DNA of 33,134 nt from Candidatus Nomurabacteria bacterium CG1_02_43_90 (GTDB lineage Bacteria > Patescibacteriota > Minisyncoccia > Phycocordibacterales > UBA1550). How positions within the stretch are numbered: the first letter of the stretch is position 1; every line of letters starts with the position of its first letter. The notes under the pieces were generated by a model. The model saw nothing but the letters and a program-made list of their open reading frames with translations, ran no database searches and had not been told where the DNA came from. The position numbers were made by a program, and so were the translations under genes. The stretch spans positions 1 through 33,134 of the forward strand of contig MNVN01000021.1 of assembly GCA_001871765.1 (NCBI GenBank), in the 5' to 3' direction. This document shows positions 6,729 through 12,492 of the stretch, in pieces.

Positions 6729-7790
6729 ATGCAAAAAACTCCATCACAGGATTTGTTTAACCAGATAGAAAAGCAGGGTCTTACTTATATTGATGACGCC
6801 ATAAACAGCAAACAGGTAGAGAATTACTATTTAGATTTTAAGAGTACAGAAAAGGACGACTACACAGGCGAAAGAAAGCTTTTTGCATCTGATAAAAAGA
6901 ATTATGCAAAAGCCATATCAGCTTTTGGTAACAGTGATGGAGGAGTTCTTGTTTGGGGTGTTAAGACAGGAACTGCTGATGCTGACTATGCTACCGCAAA
7001 AGCATCCATAAAAAATGTTTCCAATTTTGTCAGTTTGCTTGAGGGTTTCACCTCAATACTAACTACACCTCCTCATCCAAATGTTACGAATAAGGTCATT
7101 TATGAAGATGAAGGAAATGATACAGGGTATGTAATAACCCATATTGGTAAATCAAACAGAAGACCTTTCCAAGTAATAAACGAGAACGATTTTAGATACT
7201 ACATCCGAGCAGGTAGTAATTCACAACCAGCATCCGATACTTTTCTCAGAGCTTTGTTTGGACAGGAGCCACAACCTGACACATTTGTTACTTTTGGAGT
7301 GTCGCCTGTAACAATTGATGCTGAGGGAGAAATAAAAATGCAGGTTGGTATCATCCTGCACAATGGAGGTGAAAATGTATCAAAAAATATAAACGGCTAC
7401 GTGCAAGTTGGTGGTTTGGGGATGATGCTTCAGATAAATACACCGAACGAGTTTACTTACTATCAGAATAAAATATCAGGTCTAAAAATTGGCTTTACAG
7501 CAAAACCAGATTTTATTCTGGGAGTTGAGCAAGAGGTTCAACCTTTGATTATGTATATAACTCTTAAAAAACCTATTACATCAAATGGCATTCAAATAAT
7601 TGTCTTGGTAAACGGAGCTAATCAAATGAGCCATAGGACTTATAAAGAAATCAGCAAAGATGACCTAGAGAAGATGTACGACAGTTTTGTTCAAGATAAT
7701 AGCTATGACATAGTAAACGCTATTCTTGGTAAAGAAGATACAGGAGTATCGGACCCTAGTTCTGAAGTGAGAGCTGAGGAAACAACGTAA
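6729..7790 (+). CDS. AlbA_2 (Schlafen-like) domain protein
   Basis: A 353-aa protein. The N-terminal 150 residues match the AlbA_2/Schlafen-like putative nucleic-acid-binding domain: YYLDFKST near residue 35, then NYAKAISAFGNSDGGVLVWG, the typical N-S-x-G-G-x-(L/V)-x-x-G core, and YYIRAGSNS near 158. The C-terminal half is a beta-rich domain without recognised family. Proteins with this domain occur as regulators and in phage-defence systems, so a defence role is possible but not shown. It is the only plus-strand gene of the element and has a leaderless promoter that overlaps that of the 415-aa gene. Its 3' end overlaps the antisense alternative C-terminus of the recombinase. Confidence 0.8.
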   Translation: MQKTPSQDLFNQIEKQGLTYIDDAINSKQVENYYLDFKSTEKDDYTGERKLFASDKKNYAKAISAFGNSDGGVLVWGVKTGTADADYATAKASIKNVSNFVSLLEGFTSILTTPPHPNVTNKVIYEDEGNDTGYVITHIGKSNRRPFQVINENDFRYYIRAGSNSQPASDTFLRALFGQEPQPDTFVTFGVSPVTIDAEGEIKMQVGIILHNGGENVSKNINGYVQVGGLGMMLQINTPNEFTYYQNKISGLKIGFTAKPDFILGVEQEVQPLIMYITLKKPITSNGIQIIVLVNGANQMSHRTYKEISKDDLEKMYDSFVQDNSYDIVNAILGKEDTGVSDPSSEVRAEETT

Positions 7791-7857
7791 GGATACCGCT
7801 AAACTGTAATTCGCTCTTAATTTTGGTCCAATTCGCAGTTCTGAATGCGTCCACTGT
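7756..7857 (-). other. Alternative C-terminal extension of the element recombinase (used in the circle)
   Basis: On the minus strand, reading out of the attR core, an open frame encodes TVDAFRTANWTK and continues to LSLQN and a TAG at 7756. The frame through the core is the same as that of the recombinase at attL (TGG CTC CGC). Joining the element ends would therefore extend the recombinase from residue 504 by 33 residues to 537 aa. In the integrated state this stretch is separated from its gene. It overlaps the 3' end of the AlbA_2 gene on the other strand. Confidence 0.6.
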
Positions 7858-7867
7858 GCGGAGCCAG
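7858..7867 (+). repeat. attR core of the integrated element
   Basis: Second copy of GCGGAGCCAG. Left of it lies the element and right of it the host sequence GTATAAAAAACAGG. The empty site would read tRNA-CCGCGGAGCCAG-GTATAAAAAACAGG. Confidence 0.75.
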
Positions 7868-8058
7868 GTATAAAAAACAGGCGAAAACTCGCTTGTTTTT
7901 TCATTTAAGCTTTTGATATCAATGTACTTTTTAGGTTCGAACTTTTCAATTTCTAATTTAACCAAAGGAATGCCATCTAATAGAGCTTGAATTGATTTTT
8001 TGTTGATAGCAATGAGTTTTTCTTCATTCCACGCTAGGTTCGTACCTAGTTTATGTAA
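7868..8058 (-). pseudogene. C-terminal remnant of a second, older serine recombinase
   Basis: On the minus strand an open frame of about 63 codons reads LGTNLAWNEEKLIAINKK, then KFEPKKYIDIKSLNEKT and SPVFYTWLR into the att core. This resembles the C-terminal tail of other CPR large serine recombinases as I remember them, and it enters the core in exactly the same frame (x-W-L-R) as the intact recombinase. A stop closes the frame near 8066, where a C39-like fragment on the other strand begins, so the rest of the gene is gone. It indicates an earlier element in the same tRNA gene. The family link is from memory and should be tested. Confidence 0.5.
7872..7901 (+). terminator. Terminator-like hairpin right of attR
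   Basis: AAAAAACAGGCG pairs with CGCTTGTTTTTT (one G-T wobble) around a 6-nt loop, ending in a T run on the plus strand. Before the present element inserted, it would have lain 5 bp after the tRNA 3' end and probably terminated that transcript. It is antisense to the C-terminal codons of the older recombinase remnant. Confidence 0.6.
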
Positions 8059-8061
8059 TAG

Positions 8062-8291
8062 TTACTTTTGTGCTTTTATTTCGACCCCAAGAGCACTATC
8101 CCCCATCTTGTTGTAATTGACGGTATTACCGATGGTACCATTTTCTATAATGATCCCGCGGCTAAAACCGGACAACTGCAAATCTCGACCGCCAACTTTC
8201 TTAAGGCATGGAAAAAAGACTAATCGTTATCCGTCCTGCAGGAGAAACTCTTTCTTTTACAGGAACCGCAACAGTTGAATACTCTGTGTAA
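8062..8291 (+). pseudogene. C39-like peptidase, 3' fragment with frameshift
   Basis: Frame 1 reads FYFDPKSTIPHLVVIDGITD and FYNDPAAKTGQ, the His and Asp/Asn part of a C39-like (papain-fold) peptidase domain, then FLKAWKKD and a stop at 8221. The neighbouring frame carries on with RLIVIRPAGETLSF to a stop at 8289. Adding one A to the six-A run at 8212-8217 joins the two. The N-terminal half with the catalytic Cys is absent, lost at the junction with the recombinase remnant near 8060. The peptidase assignment rests on motif memory. Confidence 0.55.
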
Positions 8292-8303
8292 GGTGTTTAA
8301 AGT

Positions 8304-8804
8304 ATGTTGCAATTCAAACTTGAACTCGGGTTTCCTCACCTTGACCTTTCTCAAGCAACCCTTGCTGATATTCTTGAGTTCCATGAAGAAAATTCTGAAA
8401 AAATCCTCATCGACCAAGGGTTTGGAATCGCTGCAAGTATCGCAGGAAAACATCATAACTACCGCAACCTCAAAATGCGTTTCCCCATAAGTACTAGCGT
8501 CTTGAAGGTGAGCATCACGCTTGAAGAACTCCTTACCCTCTCCGACATAGAGCAAGCGTTGTCCTCAAAACGATCTTACAAAGAAACCTTAAAAATGCCT
8601 TCCCTTCTTTCTGGCTTGATCGCGGAGACAGAGCGACACAATATAAACCCTATAATAACAAGCCTTTTGGTGGGCCAAGAGATTTCGCGCATCTCAGGAG
8701 AAGACCGTGCGGGGTATGACAAAAAAGAGATGCTTGCACTAGGGAATTGTGAAAAATTTGTCCATGACCACCAAGTGGCAATCGACGAATTCACAACGGT
8801 ATAG
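8304..8804 (+). CDS. HD/HD-GYP-type C-terminal half protein (probably truncated)
   Basis: A 166-aa protein. GKHHNYRN near residue 48, LSDIEQALSSKRSYKE near 92-107 and the surrounding helices match the C-terminal half of HD/HD-GYP phosphohydrolases, in which HH and the D-x-x-x-A-L-x-x-x-R-x-Y-K element are conserved. The N-terminal HD (H-D) motif is missing. It follows the C39 fragment by 12 bp in a region full of remnants, so it is probably the surviving part of a larger gene. TAAGG lies about 10 bp before the ATG, and there is an in-frame stop just upstream. Activity is doubtful without the HD pair. Confidence 0.6.
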   Translation: MLQFKLELGFPHLDLSQATLADILEFHEENSEKILIDQGFGIAASIAGKHHNYRNLKMRFPISTSVLKVSITLEELLTLSDIEQALSSKRSYKETLKMPSLLSGLIAETERHNINPIITSLLVGQEISRISGEDRAGYDKKEMLALGNCEKFVHDHQVAIDEFTTV

Positions 8805-8834
8805 GTATAGGAGAGTAAAAAACGTAAATTGTGT

Positions 8835-8850
8835 TATGATATTTCCCATG
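8835..8850 (+). promoter_or_regulatory. -10 box of uppP (leaderless)
   Basis: TATGAT at 8835-8840 is followed by 7 nt and the ATG at 8848, so transcription would begin at or next to the start codon. No convincing -35 is seen. Confidence 0.5.
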
Positions 8851-9615
8851 GATATATTACACACATTTATTTTGGGCGTAGTTGAGGGGGTTACCGAGTT
8901 TCTTCCCATCTCCTCCACCGGGCACCTTATTTTAGTAGGGGAACTTCTTAAAATTCCTGCAACTAATTTTCAAAAGAGTTTTGATATTATTATTCAACTT
9001 GGTGCTATTTTATCAGTCATCGTTCTCTATTGGAAAACTCTCTGGAATATTGAAGTAATTAAAAAACTTATTGTCGCCTTTATTCCGACAGGAATTATTG
9101 GTCTCGTTTTTTATCATATTGTAAAAACATATCTGATGGGGAATCACTCGATTGTTTTGTGGTCACTTCTCTTGGGAGGTATTGCGCTCATTATCTTTGA
9201 ACTCTGGCACAAGGAGTCAGCTACTACTACAGCAAACATAACCGATATTTCCTATAAGCAAGCAGCGCTCATTGGAGTTTTTCAATCTCTCGCTATTATT
9301 CCAGGGCTTTCGCGTTCCGCATCAACAATCGTAGGGGGGCTCATCCTTGGGCTCAACCGTACAACTATTGTCGAGTTCTCTTTCCTCCTTGCGGTCCCTA
9401 CCATGATAGCGGCTAGTGGACTTGATCTCGTAAAAAATGCTTCCTCGTTCTCTATGGATCAATTTGGTACCCTCACTATCGGATTTGTCACTTCTTTCGT
9501 TGTTGCCATCATCAGTATCAAATTCCTCCTCGGCTTTATCAAGAAGCACAACTTTATCCCCTTTGGTATCTATCGTATTCTTATTGCTATTCTCTTTTGG
9601 ATGGTGATCCTTTAG
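8848..9615 (+). CDS. uppP: Undecaprenyl-diphosphate phosphatase UppP (BacA)
   Basis: A 255-aa integral membrane enzyme that recycles undecaprenyl pyrophosphate to the monophosphate carrier for cell-wall synthesis. EFLPISSTGH (residues 17-26) and PGLSRSAST are the two conserved catalytic motifs of the BacA/UppP family. About eight hydrophobic helices are visible and length is normal. The ATG at 8848 is chosen because MDILHTFILGVVEG matches the usual N-terminus; the track ORF extends further upstream by non-ATG codons. An ATG 12 bp upstream (8836) lies inside the -10 box. The gene ends at a strong bidirectional terminator shared with the next, convergent gene. Confidence 0.95.
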   Translation: MDILHTFILGVVEGVTEFLPISSTGHLILVGELLKIPATNFQKSFDIIIQLGAILSVIVLYWKTLWNIEVIKKLIVAFIPTGIIGLVFYHIVKTYLMGNHSIVLWSLLLGGIALIIFELWHKESATTTANITDISYKQAALIGVFQSLAIIPGLSRSASTIVGGLILGLNRTTIVEFSFLLAVPTMIAASGLDLVKNASSFSMDQFGTLTIGFVTSFVVAIISIKFLLGFIKKHNFIPFGIYRILIAILFWMVIL

Positions 9616-9625
9616 AAACTTCCTC

Positions 9626-9676
9626 TTCTCCCACAAAAAAGAACCGCTCATTGAGCGGTTCTTTTTTGTGGGAGAA
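9626..9676. terminator. Bidirectional terminator between uppP and the convergent membrane protein gene
   Basis: A nearly perfect palindrome: CCCACAAAAAAGAACCGCTCA and its complement, stem about 23 bp, with A and T runs placed so that it terminates both strands. Confidence 0.9.
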
Positions 9677-9692
9677 TTTAACTTACAAAAGC

Positions 9693-10610
9693 TTATTCTT
9701 CTTTCTTTGAGCGATCTTTCCAAATAAACGGTGCAAGGTTTAGCTTTTCAGAAAGACGGTTGAGGTACGGAATATAGGGAAAGGTAATGAAGATAAGCAT
9801 CACGATTCCAAGAATGATTGCTGCGTCTCGGTCCCCGTTTGGATCATTGGCAAGCACCGTACTGTTGAGCATGCCGATAGGAGCAAACCACCACGCTCCT
9901 GGAGGAACGTGCGTAAGCTCGGGTGGTGTTTCTTCTCGTGCCATCCCCCACTGCTCCGTCGCCATATTTACGCGTAGCGCCTCAATATCCATAACTCCCG
10001 TATCACTCAAAAAACGAAGCGAGCGTGTGGGGTTACTATTCAAATCTTCTTGGTTAATAACTGCCTCATATAGCGCGCTCGTTGCCATTGAGGTCAAGGC
10101 ACTCACTGCCGTAATTACCGGATTCAATTTGACTTGAGTGACCCCAACGCTGAGGGGATTCTCAAAATACTGTTTTGCCTCGTCGATAAAACTTTTTTGC
10201 ACCTCGGCGCTCTTACTTGAGAAGTCTGCAAGGACATCGAAACCTCCCATCGATGCAACGTACTTGCGATACGGAGTATCCACATAAGCTTCGCGCGTAT
10301 CATAGGTATACGGGTTGATAGAATTGAAGTAAGTTGCGGTATCAGAAGTTCTCCCAAACTCGCCAACGATGGTTCTACTGATGAGCATAGGGTCTGTTTT
10401 TGCGATGCGTGCAATGTCATAGGGAGCAACAAAAGGTGAAGGAAAAATAAACGCTAAGGTCACGATTCCCGCAAACAATGCTCCCCCACGCATAAACATT
10501 TTTTTATGATCGGCAGCAACCATTTTATATTTAATATCTTTACGGTATGGTTTCGATGGATCACTATTTTCTGTAACTTCTTTTTCTTCTGCTGTTGTTT
10601 TTTCATTCAT
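9693..10610 (-). CDS. Two-TM membrane protein with large extracytoplasmic domain
   Basis: A 305-aa protein starting at MNEKTTAEEK (the track start 33 bp upstream is not supported). A charged N-terminal tail leads to one TM helix (about 41-60, GGALFAGIVTLAFIFPSPF), a domain of about 200 residues presumably outside, a second TM helix (about 265-285) and a short basic tail. The end VPPGAWWFAPIGML plus the last TM helix and YIPYLNRL faintly recalls the C-terminal domain of cytochrome b, but no heme-binding His pairs are present, so I do not assign a respiratory role. It is convergent with uppP and its 5' end abuts the CYTH pseudogene. Confidence 0.7.
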   Translation of the reverse strand: MNEKTTAEEKEVTENSDPSKPYRKDIKYKMVAADHKKMFMRGGALFAGIVTLAFIFPSPFVAPYDIARIAKTDPMLISRTIVGEFGRTSDTATYFNSINPYTYDTREAYVDTPYRKYVASMGGFDVLADFSSKSAEVQKSFIDEAKQYFENPLSVGVTQVKLNPVITAVSALTSMATSALYEAVINQEDLNSNPTRSLRFLSDTGVMDIEALRVNMATEQWGMAREETPPELTHVPPGAWWFAPIGMLNSTVLANDPNGDRDAAIILGIVMLIFITFPYIPYLNRLSEKLNLAPFIWKDRSKKEE

Positions 10611-10612
10611 AT

Positions 10613-10969
10613 AATCGCGAAGAGTGCACCCAAGAAGAGACAATATACACGCGGACGATAAAAACAGGAAAAGGGATCTCGCGACCCGAAGATGAGGTCG
10701 TACTTCCTCGAAAAGTTTTTAAGTCGATGTAGAAGATTGCAAAACATTGCTCGTTGCGGAAAAGCAGGTATTTCATTTGCCATGACGGGGTTCATTGCCA
10801 GCTCAATATTTTTCACGGTGCGCTTGCGGGGTACGTGCAGATCGAGGTAGAGTTCGACTCCAACGAGGAAGCCGTTGCTTTTGTCCCGCCCGCGTGGCTC
10901 GGAGAAGAAGTAACTCATGATAAAGCACATGGAAACTACTCTCTTGCGAAGTACGGGAGACCCGAGTAA
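10613..10969 (+). pseudogene. CYTH-domain (triphosphatase-like) pseudogene
   Basis: One frame reads ETIYTRTIKTGKGISRPEDE, KVFKSM, then a TAG at 10730-10732, and continues KSRYFI, LNIFHGALAGYVQIEVEFDS and PPAWLGEEVTHDK to a stop at 10967. This is the order of a CYTH (class IV adenylate cyclase/thiamine triphosphatase) domain. Only the stop interrupts it, at a position where a Trp would fit (TGG to TAG). The first roughly 50 residues, with the E-x-E-x-K motif, are missing because the frame is cut where the divergent membrane-protein gene starts. The track ORF 10754..10969 is the part after the stop. Confidence 0.65.
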
Positions 10970-11026
10970 TTGAATTCGCTCTGCGAGAGAACATTCCTTG
11001 CAGGGCTTTTGTTTTATTCTAAAAAC

Positions 11027-11057
11027 TTGACTTTTTTGTAAATTTTTATCATAGTAT
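11027..11057 (+). promoter_or_regulatory. Promoter of the small-gene cluster
   Basis: TTGACT at 11027 is followed at 17 bp by CATAGT (11050-11055), or at 19 bp by TAGTAT. It lies about 70 bp ahead of the Shine-Dalgarno-led ATG at 11129, so this transcript has a leader. Confidence 0.5.
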
Positions 11058-11128
11058 ACACAGAAAAAGTTTTTATGGCACCACGACGAGACTCGTGGAA
11101 AGAAGGTCTTTACACAAGGAGAGCAAAG

Positions 11129-11587
11129 ATGCAAAGAGGAACTAAACCTAACTATCCAGTGCCCGCTACTCGACAACCCAAAAAAAGAGAGCGGGGTCAA
11201 CGCGCGACAACAGACAAGGACATGATTGAGCTTATCTCTGCGGTAAAAACCGGGGACAGAATTGTTATTGAATTTTCTGGTGAGGACCGCCCTGACCTCG
11301 CCGATCGGATCAAGTCGATCTTGGGTATGGCAATATGCCGTAGGGTTCACCCTACCAAAGGAGGAGTTCTCAGTCATGTTTCTTTGAAGATTGAAGAGCT
11401 CTCAATACTCATCCTTTCCTCTGTTGCCAAAACGGGAGCATGGGACAGGAACGCACGAACTCATACCGTAATTGTTGGCGAACATTTTGATTCTCTCGAA
11501 TTCACGACTAAAACGATTGACTACGACATGGTTAAAAGTCTCACCCTTGTGTGTAAGGAAGCAACTTCAGGAAGGAGGGCGGCATGA
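11129..11587 (+). CDS. Unknown basic protein (152 aa)
   Basis: I recognise no family. The start at 11129 (MQRGTKPNYPVP) is preferred to the track start at 11075 because AAGGAG lies 7 bp ahead. The N-terminal 40 residues are very basic and Pro-rich (RQPKKRERGQR); the rest is a globular alpha/beta region with GDRIVIEFSGEDRPDLADRI. It may bind nucleic acid, but nothing specific shows this. Its TGA overlaps an ATG with an AGGAGG site ahead, so translation is coupled to the next reading frame. Confidence 0.65.
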   Translation: MQRGTKPNYPVPATRQPKKRERGQRATTDKDMIELISAVKTGDRIVIEFSGEDRPDLADRIKSILGMAICRRVHPTKGGVLSHVSLKIEELSILILSSVAKTGAWDRNARTHTVIVGEHFDSLEFTTKTIDYDMVKSLTLVCKEATSGRRAA

Positions 11588-11663
11588 AACGGAAATCTTA
11601 CACCATGTCAGTACGTGGGATTCTGATGATACGAGCTTTTTTAATGAACCCAAAAAGGTGACT

Positions 11664-11825
11664 ATGGGGACGCGAGTTACTGTCGTTGGAGAAATGAACC
11701 AGTGTACATATGGATGCAGATTTGGGCATACTGAATATTGTGCCCGTATGCTTCATGAAGTACGCCTCCCCGAGGGAGATCAGTTCATGATCTCCCTTCT
11801 TCACTTGATGGAGGTGAGGGAGTAG
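11664..11825 (+). CDS. Small Cys-rich protein (53 aa, start uncertain)
   Basis: The last 53 codons of the track ORF 11472..11825 read MGTRVTVVGEMNQ followed by CTYGCRFGHTEYC, a C-x3-C-x3-H-x3-C arrangement that could bind a metal such as zinc. The start is uncertain: a strong AGGAGG precedes the ATG at 11584, but that ATG is in another frame (25 codons, stop 11659-11661) that ends 2 bp before the ATG at 11664. Either the short frame is a coupling leader, or a one-base indel separates a longer N-terminus (DSDDTSFFNEPKK is open upstream in this frame). No family is recognised. Confidence 0.5.
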   Translation: MGTRVTVVGEMNQCTYGCRFGHTEYCARMLHEVRLPEGDQFMISLLHLMEVRE

Positions 11826-11863
11826 ACCCCCCCGTTTGGCGAAGCCAAACGGGGGTTTATTTT
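11826..11863 (+). terminator. Terminator after the small Cys-rich gene
   Basis: CCCCCGTTTGGC, loop GAA, GCCAAACGGGGG, then a T-rich tract: a strong intrinsic terminator directly after the stop codon. Confidence 0.9.
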
Positions 11864-11875
11864 AAAAACAAAAAT

Positions 11876-11905
11876 TTGACATTTAATATAATTGGATGTT
11901 ATAAG
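11876..11905 (+). promoter_or_regulatory. Consensus-type promoter
   Basis: TTGACA (11876-11881) and TATAAG (11900-11905) with an 18-bp spacer, followed by a leader of about 30 nt with AAGGAG before the ATG at 11943. It is the most consensus-like -35 in the window. Confidence 0.7.
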
Positions 11906-11942
11906 TTGAAGTAGTAAATTCAAAACTAAAAAGGAGCGAAAA

Positions 11943-12065
11943 ATGGACATGCTCAAAACATTAGAAACGTTCATTCGTTTCTCTTCACAAAGCCTTGACG
12001 CACAAGTTGATCTTATTGATACCCTTGGGCCACACCGCGATAGGTCGGCGTTCATCAAAAAGTAA
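11943..12065 (+). CDS. Unknown 40-aa protein
   Basis: Too short for the ORF track. The frame runs MDMLKTLETFIRFSSQSLDA to FIKK. A perfect AAGGAG site lies 6 bp ahead of the ATG and a near-consensus promoter lies upstream, so it is well supported as an expressed gene despite its size. It is amphipathic and helical, with no signal peptide. The next gene starts 5 bp after its stop, forming a two-gene operon. Function unknown. Confidence 0.65.
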   Translation: MDMLKTLETFIRFSSQSLDAQVDLIDTLGPHRDRSAFIKK

Positions 12066-12070
12066 GGCAG

Positions 12071-12391
12071 ATGGCTTTATACCTGCAACGTATTACCCAG
12101 GAAACACAAGATAGGATAATTGAGGCAATTGAAGAAATTTCAGAAGACGCCATCGGGCAGACGACAGCTATTAATAAACTTTTTTCACAGATAACAAGCG
12201 AAGTAGCAGATGATGAGTCGCGTCAGCAGTTATTGGCTATTCAAAACTTCGCGGCAAAAAGTCACGACATGACTGTAAAGAGAGTCGGAAAAAAGGAAGC
12301 CGATATGGAAAAAGAGATTCTCGAAACCTTCCGAAGGGTGAGCAGTGAGATAGAGAAACTTCTTGCAAAAATCGACTGGTTACGCCCCTAG
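12071..12391 (+). CDS. Unknown coiled-coil protein (106 aa)
   Basis: A highly charged, almost entirely helical protein with heptad-like spacing (ITQETQDRIIEAIEEISEDA, later EKEILETFRRVSSEIEKLLAKI), probably a coiled coil. It has no TM segment, Cys or known catalytic motif. It follows the 40-aa gene by 5 bp with a TAAGG site overlapping that stop, and ends at a terminator. The pair is compact, like small regulatory or phage-derived modules, but no function can be given. Confidence 0.7.
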   Translation: MALYLQRITQETQDRIIEAIEEISEDAIGQTTAINKLFSQITSEVADDESRQQLLAIQNFAAKSHDMTVKRVGKKEADMEKEILETFRRVSSEIEKLLAKIDWLRP

Positions 12392-12414
12392 TCTCTTGAA
12401 CTTGACCTTTCCTT

Positions 12415-12446
12415 ACGTGTGGAACACTTTGGTGCTCCACACGTTT
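12415..12446 (+). terminator. Terminator after the coiled-coil gene
   Basis: CGTGTGGAACAC and GTGCTCCACACG pair (one mismatch) around TTTG, followed by TTTTCTATTTT. Confidence 0.85.
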
Positions 12447-12456
12447 TCTATTTTAA

Positions 12457-12485
12457 TTCGCAAAACCAACACAATACGCTATACT
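12457..12485 (+). promoter_or_regulatory. MFS gene promoter (leaderless)
   Basis: TTCGCA, 17 bp, TATACT (12480-12485), then 7 nt to the ATG at 12493, which places the transcript start at or next to the start codon. Confidence 0.6.
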
Positions 12486-12492
12486 TTATTTT

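Larger units (their letters stand above)
24..7867. mobile_element. tRNA-integrated element with serine recombinase, R-M module and G2P-like Rep
   Basis: About 7.8 kb between two 10-bp repeats, the left one at a tRNA 3' end. It contains a large serine recombinase at the left edge, a putative restriction-modification pair, an excisionase-like HTH protein, a rolling-circle-type replication initiator and several unknown genes. No relaxase, coupling protein, capsid or packaging ATPase is visible, so it looks like an integrating plasmid or satellite rather than a conjugative element or complete phage. The right limit is supported by reading-frame continuity: the right end encodes in-frame the alternative C-terminus of the recombinase. 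Confidence 0.78.

Noticed and set aside
8030-8047. T-arm-like inverted repeat GCTAGGTTCGTACCTAG suggesting another tRNA fragment
   Set aside because: No acceptor strand or CCA follows, the loop has only 6 nt, and the bases fall within the recombinase remnant frame.
9322-9723. 133-aa minus-strand ORF over the uppP 3' end
   Set aside because: It is a shadow of uppP and of the terminator palindrome.
10730-10732. TAG as a recoded sense codon in the CYTH frame
   Set aside because: TAG ends other genes here (recombinase, pseudopilin), and the CYTH frame is also truncated at its 5' end.
10607-11377. 256-aa ORF on the minus strand
   Set aside because: It is antisense to the CYTH pseudogene and the SD-led 152-aa gene, has poor composition and no recognisable motif.
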